From Pleurotus djamor (taxonomy: Eukaryota > Basidiomycota > Agaricomycetes > Agaricales > Pleurotaceae): a DNA stretch of 64,000 bases. Shown here piece after piece: positions 11,023 through 22,765 of this stretch (the first letter of the stretch is position 1; each line of letters opens with the position of its first letter). The translations under genes and the position numbers were made by a program. The DNA is taken from NCBI GenBank assembly GCA_029747585.1, contig JAPEVF010000049.1:62001-126000 (forward strand), given 5' to 3'. Below the pieces are notes generated by a model. The model worked only from the letters and a program-made list of their open reading frames with translations, was not told the origin of the DNA and did not search any database.

Positions 11023-11900
11023 TCATGAATCTACTGTTCCAGATGCAGTGATGGTAACCTTTGCGGATGGATTGCCCGATGTGCTGCCTTTAGCCTCGAT
11101 AGCCTTTACCACGTCCAAGCCTTCTTTAACTTCTCCGAAAACGACATGTCTGCCGTCCAACTGAAAGGAGAAGTCAGCATGAATTAGAAATACTGAGAGT
11201 AGCAGCCCGACGTACCCAGCTGGTCACCGCGGTGGTGATGAAGAACTAACAATACATTAGGAAATGGAATTCGCCTGAATTGATGAATACGTACTTGTGA
11301 GCCATTCGTATTAGGTCCAGCGTTTGCCATGGAGAGAAGACCTTCCTTTGTGTGTTTCGTTCGGAAGTTTTCGTCTTGATCGCCATAAGTAATCGGTGCT
11401 ACACCAGCCCAAACAACAGCAACTCACCAGCGAACTTCTCCCCATAGATCGACTTTCCTCCCGTGCCATTATGACGCGTAAAGTCGCCACCTTGAACCAT
11501 GAACTGCCCATCGCCGTTAAGCCTACGATACACGATAGAAGAGGGCATAGGCAGGACTCACGCCGGGAATGATACGATGGAAACCTGAGCCAGCGTAACC
11601 GAACCCATGTTGCCCCGTCGCCAACTCTCGGAAGTTTTGAGCAGTCTTTGGAACCACATCGTCATAGAGCTTGAAGACGATGCGACCAGCGGGCTTTTGG
11701 TTGATGGCAATGTCAAACTATGATAACCAATCAGGTTTAGCTTCGTTGTGGGACATGGTGACAACGCTGCAAACTGACAAAAACATTGGACCTNAAAAAA
11801 AGGTGTGAGCTCAGCTGTATGGGTCTTCGGTCGAAAAAAACGCGACTTACACCGATTTTACGGAAGCGGTCGAGCTGAACCGGCGAATGAAAGAGGCCAT
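11023..11900 (-). CDS. Cyclophilin-type peptidyl-prolyl isomerase, mitochondrial form
   Basis: Spliced protein: N-terminal [16 protein letters not shown] (exon 11851-11900), a 13 nt microexon (11779-11791) giving VSNVF, then [20 protein letters not shown] and the full cyclophilin fold with [51 protein letters not shown] and GLDVVKAIE. Catalytic and cyclosporin-binding residues of the family (Arg of HRIIP, Phe and Gln of FMVQGGDF, Trp of SWLDGRH, His of GRHVVFG) are present, so the enzyme should be active in proline isomerisation. The Arg/Ser-rich, acid-free N-terminus looks like a mitochondrial presequence, as in yeast Cpr3 and animal cyclophilin D. An N at 11794 lies in the acceptor of intron 1. 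The intron before FMVQGG must use the acceptor at GATGGGCAG, since an earlier AG would bring a stop. Confidence 0.92.
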
Positions 11901-12459
11901 TGTGTGCGAAGGAAAGATAAAAAGAGAGCGAACGGAAGGAAGTGGTTGCTGGAAAAGTTCAGAAGTCCGGGAAACAGAAATGTTGCGCGTGACTTTCCGA
12001 ATGCTTTGAGGAGGTATATAGGGGCCGCTGGGACCCCCGAAGGATCATCGACTTCACTCTGGCCCGTTATCAATGAGACAGCGAGATTCGGGACTCAATC
12101 CGCTCTTATGAAGAAAAGGAAGGAAAGGCCGGAAGGGCACACACACTTTGTGGCCATCTGGGGAGAAACCCAGCGATCACACCAATGTATACCAATCCCC
12201 TGGTTTTGGGCCGAATTTTATCCTGGTACGGACACAGACAGGCTAAAAAAGAATTAACAGTTGTATAGTCGTTGTGTGGAGCCAACGACTATGTTCCATG
12301 GTTCACGATGCTGCTCGTTTAGTGCGAGCAAAGGGAGATGAAAGGAGAAATAGGGGTTCGTCAACTTAGAATTTCGCCACACTGATCGGTGCAAGTACTC
12401 TACACTGTCGAATACATATTTCTCCTTAGTCACTTCCGATAACCTCCCAGCGGGGTGGC
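11901..12459. other. Intergenic region
   Basis: Promoter of the cyclophilin gene (TATATA at 12015-12020) and 3' region of the beta-trefoil gene. No other gene seen. Confidence 0.45.
12015..12020 (-). promoter_or_regulatory. TATA-like box of the cyclophilin gene
   Basis: TATATA, 115 bp before the ATG at 11900, followed on the minus strand by a CT-rich leader ending CACACA-ATG. Confidence 0.45.
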
Positions 12460-13047
12460 TTANGGGGGGTTTGCGATGACAGGCACAGGCTGAATGATGA
12501 CCTGGAAGAAGATTCGTCAACACCGATTTACGCATACTACCAGAGCGCGTGCTTACTGCATTTCCGCTCGTACCGACATACCAGGTAGATCCAACTTCAC
12601 CTGGCTCTGCGACATATATACTGTGTTTTGAAGATGCGGTGCGTCAGCGTCTTTCTTCGGCCAATGTCAAACGAACACTGACGCTACAATGTCCTTCCCG
12701 TCATCGCCTTTCATCCCCTTGGCACTGAATACAGTGGGTTTCTTGGTCAATGTCAACGCGACTTCGGGCTCTGTAGCTGTCCACCCGTAGGCGGGGTCCT
12801 TGCGGTCGACAATCATGAACTTGGTGTTGTCGTTCCCTTCCTTGGTCATCCACTTTTGGGGGGTTGATCATGAGACTCGCGAGACAATGATGAATAAATG
12901 GCTTACAATTTGGTGACCAACGCCAGGCACTTCGGGCTCGATGGTAATGTCAGCTCCCTCGCCGTTCGAGGTTGCGAGCATGTAACCCAGCACCTCGAAT
13001 GGCTCGGCTCTGAGTTTGTAGACTCCGGGAGTCGTAAATGTAGACAT
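12460..13047 (-). CDS. Small beta-trefoil-like protein, copy 1 (possible protease inhibitor or lectin)
   Basis: Exons 12907-13047, 12852 downward and two short ones splice to about 140 residues: MSTFTTPGVYKLRAEPFEVL, TSNGEGADITIEPEVPGVGHQI, WMTKEGNDNTKFMIVD, AYGWTATEPEVALTL, KGDDGKDIVAIYVAEPGEVG, STWYVGTSGNA and VIIQPVPVIANPP, stop at 12460. 'G.Y.LR...T..G...I.P..P...HQIW....F.I....YGWT...TWYVGT' with no signal peptide is the layout of small cytoplasmic mushroom beta-trefoil proteins, such as the clitocypin/macrocypin cysteine-protease inhibitors (I48/I85) and cospin-type serine-protease inhibitors (I66). Which subfamily cannot be decided by eye. Such proteins are usually fruiting-body defence proteins. 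A paralogue lies 1.1 kb away on the same strand (14190-14817). Confidence 0.7.
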
Positions 13048-13142
13048 GGCTGACGATGTGAGAGGTGCAATAATATTCAAGGTGAGAGTTGACTGGGTAC
13101 CACAGAAACTGGAACTGAGGGGCCGAGGGAATACCTTTCCCA

Positions 13143-13150
13143 ATATTTAT
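13143..13150 (-). promoter_or_regulatory. TATA box of beta-trefoil copy 1
   Basis: TATAAATA on the minus strand, 96 bp before the ATG at 13047. The paralogue at 14817 has the same TATAAATA. Confidence 0.6.
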
Positions 13151-14189
13151 ACAAATCACAATACCCCAACTTCATTAGTCGCCGACCGCTCAGGATGATA
13201 GAGGATGCGTGTTGTGAGAGTATTTGCGCCGTGGAGCGGTAGCTTCGGCCTTTCCTTCGCCTGCGAGAAGGACGCGAACAATATGGGTCAATACAAAATG
13301 CTGTAGACAGAGATTTTGGAACCGTTCAAGGCTCCGTTGTGGGGTGTCCTTGTCGTCATTACGCAGAGTATCTGCCTCGTTTGTTGTTTCTCGGAACCTT
13401 CGATGACGGTGGGCGCTGATATGAGAAGACTCTTCCCACTCATTTTTGCTCCATCACAGGAGACTCAGCTTCCACGAACAATTCTGTGTCGTAAGTTGTG
13501 AGCAACGTTGTTTTGATTCGTATTCGAAAACGTAGATCGTACCTAGACACGGGTGCAATTCGAGCGTGCCAATGAAGATCTTTCTAATTATAAGTGCATT
13601 GGCGAGATCGATAGAGTTGAGCGTACTATGTATGTGAGGATGCGTGGATTCCTCCAAGTGGTGCACTCAGATTCAGGGGTCAGGGAGCTGGTCCCTACTT
13701 CCTTCGCATCGCTCTACCCCACGCTGGGTTAGGAAAGCCATAGCTATATGAAAGTTTGAACCACTAATAAATACGCTCACTATCTGGGAGCGACGATGTC
13801 AAGTCAAAGCCATGCCTTCCTGTCGTAAGTTCGAGTCGGCGAGGAGATTCGGTCACGGACACGGGTGCAATCCCACTTTGACACTGTGACCGGTTTCCCA
13901 GACGGCGTTGGAGGGGTTTTTATCCGCATAGATGATATTTCCACCCGGTAAGATATTTCAGTCCTTTGATATGACCAACGGAAGTACGTCCGTGCCCATG
14001 GGTCACGGCGTTGATTGAGCATCGGTCTGATGGAGAATGTTCAAGAATCGGTCGCTTGGATTTCAGAGGGCACACTTTTTTTCGAAGAAGCAACGGTGAT
14101 TCAATTCGGTACAACAGCCAAATCTGCTACATGCTACGCGCAACACGACTAAGTACTCTAGAGTACATCCGGCCTTCAAGCTTCATTTC
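13151..14189. other. Intergenic region between the two beta-trefoil genes
   Basis: Short open frames on both strands, none with recognisable protein features. It presumably holds the 3' end of copy 2 and upstream sequence of copy 1. Confidence 0.4.
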
Positions 14190-14817
14190 TCAATCTTCAG
14201 CGGGGCTGAGCTCCCAGAGTGGAGCATCACTGGCATTTTCGGGGGTTCTGGGATCGATAATCACCTAAAGGATGGCCCATGAGAGTGTGCGAGAAGCCTT
14301 GAACGCAGACTAACCGCAGCTCCGCTGGTCCCAACAAACCAGGTAGCCCCGATAATGTCATTGTCGGCGTAGAGTCTATTGCAGAGATAGCAGGATTCAG
14401 GTCTGTAACTAGGAGATAGAAATTTGAATCGATGATCTCACTGAATAATGAGCTTCGCATTGGGCCTTTCAATGACTTGCGTCTTGAAGACGCTGGGGAA
14501 CTTGGACAAAGTGAGCGCAACTCCAGGCTTGGTGTAAGTCCAGCCATAAGCTTGGTCCTTGTTGTCAACGATGAAGAAACCACCGTCGCCTCCGTCGGCT
14601 TCCTTGGCGACCCACTAGAGGTTCATTTAGCATTGAGCATGATGAGGAACACAAAGACATAGAGTTGGCTGACTATCTGGTGCCCGACTCCCGGGACTTG
14701 AGGGTCGATAGTGAGCTCAGCTCCTTCGCCGTTACCAGTGGCATACATGCCACCGACGTCTTTGTCAAAGGGCTGAGCTCTGAGTGTGAATGGAGCGAAA
14801 GTAGTCAAGGCAGACAT
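14190..14817 (-). CDS. Small beta-trefoil-like protein, copy 2
   Basis: Paralogue of the gene at 12460-13047 with the same exon plan. The spliced protein reads MSALTTFAPFTLRAQPFDKD, VGGMYATGNGEGAELTIDP, PGVGHQI, WVAKEADGGDGGFFIVDNKD, YGWTYTKPGVALTLSKFPSV, then RLYADNDIIGATWFVGTSGAA and VIIDPRTPENASDAPL, ending WELSPAED at 14190, so its C-terminus is slightly longer than copy 1. The stretch VGGMYAT..G....I.P..PG..HQIW has the same order as clitocypin's VGGEYAT..G...., which favours the cysteine-protease-inhibitor group, but this comparison is from memory and unproven. No signal peptide. Tandem duplication of small defence-type proteins is common in these fungi. Confidence 0.7.
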
Positions 14818-14870
14818 TTCGAAATTTCAGTGAATGGGATTCTGAGGGATGAAAGCAGCAGCTTCACCAT

Positions 14871-14878
14871 TATTTATA
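14871..14878 (-). promoter_or_regulatory. TATA box of beta-trefoil copy 2
   Basis: TATAAATA on the minus strand, 53 bp before the ATG at 14817; identical octamer to that of copy 1. Confidence 0.6.
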
Positions 14879-16578
14879 CGTTTGAGCATCCCAGTTGAGG
14901 CGACATTGAACCGAGTAGTTTGCGAGCAGTGCCCCGATTTACTCAAAAACCGTCTTGTTTACCTGGGGCGAAATTGAGGGATGCGGTAACATAACGAGCG
15001 GCGAGAGTCAGAGCGATTAGCATCTATTTTTGCACCTTATGTTGTGTGAGGCGTGAGGCCTCGAGGCCTCGAGGATCGGAGACAAGAAGGCTTACACGGA
15101 CTGCACACGGAAGCTGTTGGAGAGTATTGGAAGGGAGGTCAATAAGTGAGACGTACGCAGAAATGAGACGGTTAAGATGGGGATAGGGTAGATTAAATGC
15201 TTACGGTCAGGGTTTAGACTCAATGGTATTGGCATCTTGGTGAAGTACGTAGCGAGCAAGGGCCAGTGACACGTCCATCGCCATCGGAGCGTACTCAGGC
15301 AAAGTAGCCTATATGGCCAGCCTGGGTGTAAGCCACAATCAGTCCAGAGAGCTAAAACTGCTCTGGTAGCAGCTTTTCTGCACGAACCAGGCGCCCCGGG
15401 AATATTCAGTTGGTGGGCTTGCAGTGTGAGCGAGTCAGATGAAGCTGAGGGGACTTGAACAAGACTTGAAGGCAACTTGAAGGCGCGCGATGCTTTCCAA
15501 TAGCCAACCACCAACTTTCCAATAGCCAACCACCAACACCTGCTGCCTCGTACTTAGAAGCTTTGAAGAGCTGAGGGAGGTACCCAGCACCCAAGTTTCA
15601 GAATTGACTAAGAACAGCAGTGTGGACTGAGCAAGTGCGAGAATTTGGAGTAAGTAAACAACTGTGTACAAACGTTAGGCGCCGATCCAAAGAGCCCCTG
15701 TCGATCACCGACGTGTTGTTGCTTGCTTACACCCCGGCTCCCGTTTTGCCACCAGTGTCCAGAATCCCTGCGCCAGGTTCGACCTACTACTCGCTTGTAC
15801 GACGTGTTACTGCTCGAGCGCGTACTGTGGTCTTCGACCCTCAAAATTTTCATTAAGTTTATGCTCGTCTTGCGCGTCGAACATGCTTCATACGAACCTC
15901 TGAGGAATTTTGCAACCAAGTCGCCTATCGCGTCGCAGCCCTCGAAATGATATCCACGTCAGTTTGTGCTCAATATAACGAGTCAAACTTATCCCAAGAA
16001 TTGTGGACTACAGAGACTGAGACATTGGTGTGTGATAGTGGTATCTGTTCATGTTGGATGCATGAGGACTGACGATGTTATGCATAGATGCTCTGCGTTC
16101 ATATGTGGTTGTGAGATACGCTATATCATTGTGCGACAAGAACTTTTGGGGTTTTTAGCCCCGAACCCCTAGTGCTCACGACGCAAAGCGCCGAATCCTT
16201 CATACTTTTCTTCCGAGAACTTCTCTGCCCACAATGGCACGATCTCAGTAAGATGTCGCGGTGCGGTGGGCTCTCTAACCCCATCATATCGCTCATATAT
16301 GCATGACGGCTTGATAAGGACGCATGGAACGCCAATTATACGCGGGGATTCTTTGTCTTGTGACCACTTCGCTCAAAGCTTGGTAAATGTTCCATCGAGC
16401 CGCGAAAACAAACAGGAATATAGCCGTATTCTGATTGGAAGATACTTGGACTGCTTCGTCCCCTTTGGGTCCGCTCCATCCTCCCATGGTCGCCTGGGAC
16501 CATATGGGAACGGGATTCACGAAGTCAAGATAACGGCGTGTCTTGACGCATTACCGTCACTCAGCACACTCTGCTTCA
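14879..16578. other. Long intergenic region
   Basis: 1.7 kb with no convincing gene. A minus frame at 15608-15919 is open but has no recognised feature. Contains one perfect 22 bp tandem repeat (15493-15536). Confidence 0.4.
15493..15536 (+). repeat. Tandem repeat, 2 x 22 bp
   Basis: Two perfect adjacent copies of a 22 bp unit beginning CTTTCCAATAGCC and ending AACCACCAA (15493-15514 and 15515-15536). Confidence 0.85.
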
Positions 16579-19500
16579 ATGGAACGCAAATCAACCATTG
16601 AGGATCATGAACTTCGCCAGACTCAACCTGCGGGGCTCGATAAAGGCCTCATCGCGGACGAGAAGGCGGATATCTACTCCGTCGACAACAGTGGTAGCGA
16701 TGAAGCCACCGAAACTTCTACCAAGGACGTTGCTTTGGAGCGTGCAGAGGATGTTGCTCTCAAGGTACGCGATAGCGCTTTCAACAGGCTCTCATTGATA
16801 CCTCAACCTCTCCATATAGGTCATCTCCGCTCAGGACGACCCCTCGCTACCTGTTCTAACCTTCCGGTCGGTATTCCTTGGGATTGGCATAAGTGCCTTT
16901 TCATCAGTAAGCACTTCATTTCCGCACCGAAATCCACTCAAAACGTCCACCATAGGTCCTCGGCACGATATACACCTTCAAGCCACAGAATGCAACTGTT
17001 TCCCAGCTATTCTGCTTGATTATAGCTTATGTCCTCGGTACGGCGATGGCCAGTGAGTGTTACTTTATCCTGGCCCTATCAAACTATTGATGATCGTCGC
17101 TAGCTTTGATACCGCGGCATGGCTTCTTTCGATGGGTCAATCCTGGGCCCTTTAATATTAAGTGAGCCCGTTCAATTGTTTTTCATCAAGGGACTGACAG
17201 ACACGTTGCGATAATTAAGAGAACATGCCTTTATTGTGATCATGTCCTCGACCGCNGCTAGTGTGGCCGTCGGGATGGAAATTATCGCTGCCTTAGGTGA
17301 GTACCTTTTGCAACAAAAAGATGTGGCCACTGACCCGGGCTACTCTACGATAGATCTCTTCTACGATCTTCGGCTTAACGCAGCCATCGCTCTATTCCAA
17401 ATCTTCGCCACGCAGATGCTTGGCTATGGTATCGCAGGTCTTTGTGAGCACGACGCCCCTTTTCCCCAGGTCTGAGTTTTTGCATTCTGACCCCCCCTTT
17501 TTCAGTACGAAATTTCCTGGTCTACCCCACCTAGTAAGTTACACACTCTCCGAGTTGCACACGTATTGATAGAGGCTCCTCTCTTCACAGTGCTTTCTAT
17601 CCTACCTATATTTCAATCGTCAATTTGTTGCAGAGTCTGCATTTTCGTGGCGCTCTGAACGCGAAACGACGGTATGTAATACCAGCACTGGGATCTAGAC
17701 TACCAACTAACTTCACTTATAGGAAGTTCTTTTGGATCGTTGTACGTTCCCCTATGCTCCGGTTCTCCTGTGATTGACCTAAAAACCCTCTAGTTTGCGG
17801 CGATCTTCTTTTGGGAATGGATCCCACAATACCCGTTCCCGCTTTTGACTGCCATTTCCGTCATCTGTTTGGTCGACAATGGACGCCACGATTTCGTTCG
17901 CAATCTTTTCGGGGCTGGGTCAAGCAATGAGGGGATCGGTCTGTTATCGTTTAGCACCTCCTGGACGCTTATCAGCCAAGGAAATCCATTGGTTTGGCCC
18001 CTTCAAACTCGTATGTTATTTTGATTATTCCGACCCTCCTCATGTTGATCGTTTCTGTGCAGAGGTTAACTCCTTCAGTGGGTTTCACATATCTCCGCGT
18101 TCTTATGGATTTCTGACATGGAATATTAGTCGGAATGGCTCTCGGTTATATCGTCCTCACCGGATGTTACTACTCTAACGTCTTCAATGGGCGTGATCTT
18201 GCCTTTATGTCGACCTCCTTATTTGGTCCCGATGGAAAGCCTTACAATCAGACTGCGGTCATCGGCGCAGACTTCAAGTTAGACTCTGATGCGCTAGAAA
18301 CTGTCGGGCTTCCGCGATACACGACGACGTATGCGGTGTCGCAGTTGTGTTACAACATCTCACTAGGAGCCGCGGTGACCTACATCTTTATATGGCACTG
18401 GAAAGAGTTGCNCACCGGTTCGTGTTGTACTGTCACATCTCATCATGTTTGCTCACACTTTCAATCAGCTTTCGGTGGCCTTCGCTTCCTGCGTGGTGCC
18501 CCAGATGATCTTGATGACCCCCATTTCCAAGGTACGTTCCCGAAACGTATCCCTGATTCAATTTTTGGTCGCTAACCCTCCCATCCGGCAGCTATGCGCA
18601 AATATCGTATGTCGCTGCCTTCGCTCGCTGCGTTCTAGTAACTCATCTTTGAGAAGCTGAGGTCCCACAATGGGTCTACGCTTCTTTGTTCTTAGCATCC
18701 CTAGGCGTTGGCATTGGATGCAGCTATGCCAGTGGTACGGTACTCATGCCCGCTTGGAGCATCCTCTTCTTTACAGGTTAATCTTTCTTGTCCCATGGTC
18801 TCATCATCGATGGCTCAAGTTTGCCTTTCAACTCAGCCTTCAGTGTCTTTATCGCGATCGTTTTAGGATTCAGTGAGTCATCAAACCCCTTGCTCCCGTT
18901 TGTGTGTTTACCAACGCGATCATCTGTTAGTCACCGCCACCACTGGTGCGTATACATCCATTTGCCGTGTGGGATGGGTTACCTACTTGTCCAAAGGGTT
19001 CAACATCTCTGTAAAATATGCCGTTCAGATCATGGCCGCTTTCATCCATCCTGGAGAACCGATGTAAGACTCAGGCTCTCCCTACGCTTCCACGCTTTCT
19101 CTAATGATGGTTATCAAGTCCCGTTATGTATGCCAACCTCTTTGGAAACAGTACATCCCTGCAGACGTTATACATGCTCCAAGGTAAGCTTTACGTTTAG
19201 CCAACTTCATCGCTGTTGAACCCACCGTCGTTTCCAGACTTGAAGCTTGGTCAATATATCAAGCTCCCGCCCCGAATGACGTTTCTTGCTCAAATCGTTT
19301 CGTACCTTCCCCACCTTCTCTCACCTTCTGCTTATTGCTTTTTACCGCTAGGCTGGTTCCATCATGGGCTCGATATTTAACTTCACCAGTATGTCGTACA
19401 GCCTTCATTCTCAGACCCTTTCCATCTGGTACTGAGCGCTGTTTGTCGTAGTGATGAAAATCATCGTAACCAACAATCGGGACGTACTGAGGGATCCGAT

Positions 19501-20239
19501 TGGGACGCGCGTCGTACGTCGCCGAACGCTCAAACTCTAATACCTGCATCATACTAAAGCCGTCCTGCCAATTTCAGTGGAGTGGCTGGATCATCCAACA
19601 ATACAACTCTGCCTCCATTGCAATGGGTGCTCTTGGAAAAGAACTCTTCTCATTTGGGAAACCTGCAGGATACTGGATCATTCCATTCGGAATGTAAGTA
19701 CCAGATTCCCCGCGCATACCAACCCTGTTCTGACGGTTTCTCTTAGGTTCATAGGTCTTTTTGCCCCACTTCCGTTTTGGATCGTCTGGAAACTATCGAA
19801 AAAGGGAGGTCGGCTATGCAAAGCAATGGAGTACATCAATGTACCTATCGCAACTTTGTACATTGGCTGGTGAGAGTCTACTAGTCTATTACTGGAATAG
19901 CCTAACCCAGATCCATTCCAGGCTTCCGTACTCCGTCAACGGGCAATGGTGGTCGTGTGTCGTCATTGGCTTTGCCTCTCAGTGGTGGCTTCGGACCCGA
20001 AGACCCCGTTGGTTTGTAAAGGTAAGGAAACCATTCCCATCCTCCTCAGCTAAGATGACCACCCTCTCACACAGTACAATTACTTGTTATCCGCTGCCCT
20101 TGATGGAGGTTCGCAAGTCATCCTTTTCATCTTGAGCTTCGCTGTCTTCGGTGCGAGCGGTAACTCCGTTGACTTTCCGACCTGGTGGGGAAATCCTGGG
20201 AATCTCTCCGTTGATCGCTGCAAAGCGACAAGTAATTAA
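16579..20239 (+). CDS. Oligopeptide transporter, OPT family
   Basis: Many-exon gene (intron about every 50-200 nt) starting MERKSTIEDHELRQTQPAG with an acidic cytoplasmic N-terminus, then about 14-16 hydrophobic segments. Family signatures are plain after splicing: NPGPFNIKEHAFIVIM across an intron at 17161-17220, FVRNLFGAGSSNEGIGLLSF, SQGNPLVWPLQTQVNSF, a long lumenal loop with NVFNGRDLAFMSTSLFG, YPEVPQWVYASLFLASLGVG and C-terminal DGGSQVILFILSFAVFGASG before FPTWWGN and stop at 20239. OPT proteins are proton-coupled importers of tetra- and pentapeptides or glutathione-like compounds at the plasma membrane. All family blocks appear in order and no break is needed, so the gene looks functional; two single N calls fall at 17256 and 18412. 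It stands alone in its orientation with 1.7 kb upstream. Confidence 0.93.
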
Positions 20240-20882
20240 ATTCGGTAATGGTGGGACCCGCGCATGCGGAAGTGGCTTGGATTTCGGAGTAGCGCTCTCG
20301 GTATGTTGCCACAGAATGGAGAGAATCTTTTGGTATGGAGGGCTTACTAGTGACGCGACGCCATATACTCCTCGCAATAGTACAGATACCCAGACGATAA
20401 GCCCTGGTCCTTGTCTCAATGATAACAAAAATCCATCCAAGCGGTTGCTCAAGCTCGATGCGAACGCGTAATCTGATCCACCTTGCCGCCGCCGCCAAAG
20501 TTTAGACTTTCGCCTACTTTATGAGGACACAATGTGACTCCCCGATGCTTGACATTCAGTGCCTCTAATTATTGTTTCTACAGCTGTGGGCTTTTAAATT
20601 GTCTTTGCCCCTGTCGATTCCTTTTTGTGATGGTCGGCGGCAATTATCTTATTGTTCTCCGCATCTGCCGAGAAGCGTCGCCCCTCTGCTTATTGTGAAC
20701 TCACCGTCGTTCCTTATGGTTCCCATCTGCTTCCGCCTCCTCATAAAACGGTCGAACGAACTGACGATGCTCCCTCAGCTCATACTAGCCATCGTTTCCT
20801 GGTGATCCGCGATCGCGAGAGCCACTTTAATCGTATATTCGCATCCTCTTTTTTCGTATTTTTGAAATTCGCCACCAACATC
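20240..20882. other. Intergenic region
   Basis: Between two genes on the same strand. No gene seen; pyrimidine-rich sequence at 20650-20870 is probably the promoter and leader of the next gene. Confidence 0.4.
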
Positions 20883-21917
20883 ATGAATAGCGCCGCCGAG
20901 TCTTCCAGGAAACGTATGCCTAAGGTGTGTAACAGTATTTCATACTGGATGTCGTCATGACTAAACCATTCATAGCCCCAGGACATCCGTTTACCTCCCA
21001 TCGTCAATATTTCTCCGACCGACGCTACCTCTCCCCGCCCTCGCCTACCTCCCATCGCCTCTATCCACCAATTACCCCCGGCCCATCAGTCGCATCCTCC
21101 CCGTCTGCAGAATGTCTCGAACGTGACACATCCTAGCCAACCACCTGCTCACCTACACAATTACCTCGATACCGCATTTCAACGCTCGACCGAGAGAATG
21201 CAAGCTGAACTGGTGCATTTTCGCACTGTCTGCTCGAGGGCGTTGTACAAGGAGCGTCAAGATAAGGAATCTCTCCGCATGCAGTGCATGTCGTTGATGC
21301 GTGAGAGGGATGCCGCCCGCGAGACCGTCCGGACCTTGATGTCCAGGAATGGTGACGGGCCCACTTCGCCGCAGGATGCCTCCTTCCCCATCTCCCCAGT
21401 CTCCATGTCCCCCACCTCTGCGGGCGCTGATGGACGCCAAGCTTTCTCGTATGGTCCTCATGATAGGCGTTCTCCGTTGAGCGACGGTTCCCCTGACCCC
21501 GGCTCACCAAGCCAGAAGCGTCGTAGCGTCAGCGCCGAGTCTATCTCTGGTGTACCAGGCTACCCCTCGAACCCTCATGACGGCAAGTCCTATCTTCACA
21601 AGAAACGCCGGACATCGAGTTGCTCCATTTCCGCTATGGTCAATGATCCCGCATCACCTTTCAAGAGTACCCGTGACTTCGTCGACCTCATGTACATGTA
21701 CCATAACGAACGCTTGGTTTGTCGCGCGTGTGTACTGAAGATCAAGGGCGATGCCGCTGGACCCCCTCGATCTTTCCCATCACACGCAACTTTCGATGAC
21801 TTGCAACAGCATTGCGAATTCGAGCACCCTTCTGAATGCGCAGACTTGGCTAGTCTCAGCCCTGCCCAGCTCGGGGAGCTACGAAGACGCTTTACCTTAT
21901 CAGCTTCCAGCTCCTAG
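20883..21917 (+). CDS. Coiled-coil protein with C-terminal Cys/His cluster, function unknown
   Basis: Exon 1 20883-20924 (MNSAAESSRKRMPK), intron GTGTGT...CATAG, exon 2 20976-21917; 327 residues. Order of parts: a short basic start, a Pro-rich segment, a coiled coil (TERMQAELVHFRTVCSRALY to MRERDAARETVRTLMSRNG), a Ser/Pro-rich disordered middle with KRR motifs (SQKRRSV, LHKKRRTSS) suggesting a nuclear protein, and a C-terminal RLVCRACVLKIKG with a later HCEFEHPSECADL. The C-x2-C plus H...H spacing could bind zinc like an atypical C2H2 finger. I recognise the architecture as a conserved basidiomycete hypothetical, not as a named gene. Confidence 0.75.
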
Positions 21918-22765
21918 ATGTCTATTAGAACGCAATTCGCTTCGACGAACCTCAATTACTCATAACGTGCTCATCAATGACTATCAACGTCTTCGGGTTG
22001 ATCCCACTCCACGAATATATTTTACGCCGTTTCATGTAACTTATCATCTTCTTTATATTGGGCTTGTGTTCTTCCTTCATACGAATTCGTATACCTTTCT
22101 TGCTTGTTGTATCCATTAGGTTTTCGACCTCGAGTCTCTGTATTGACCGTTACCCTTGCATTCTTTTCTTGTACGATACCCCCTTTGCATATTTCCAGCA
22201 TGTGAACACTGGTCTGTTTGAACGGACAATATATCTGATGTACCTGGTCGCCCATCAAAACATTCGAGCGTCCGAGATTCGAAGCGAGATGGTACCTTCG
22301 TCGCCGACCCAAGGAACACAGGAACGTTGTTGCTATCCATTCAATTGAGTGCTTTGCTTCTTTAATTCTTTTCATGCACATCATTGTATCCGTCCGGGGA
22401 GAGTAGTCACCGACTCATCGACGCCAGCTCTGTGGAATGGTTTATCCTTGATCACGGTGCGTCATTGCGCCCGTTGGAGTTGGGTGTATGGGATTCTATG
22501 ATTGGCCTGATCGAGATATGGTCATAAACATCATGATATTGCGTCAGGTGTTCGTACTGGAAGGTACGGCGAAATTCCAGCTGCGAGCTGTCAAAGAGAC
22601 TACAAAACTACACTAAACGACGAAGTGGGAATTATTGAATAAGTATACAATGCAACGGCCCTAATAAATAGTTAAATTATGGAAAATAAGTCGATGTAGG
22701 CCCGGAAGAATAATAGGCAGGTTTTGGGGGAAGGAATAGCCAGTGTAGGTGTGGCGGCACATGGC
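21918..22765. other. Convergent intergenic region
   Basis: 3' flanks of two convergent genes; AT-rich, no gene seen. Confidence 0.4.
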
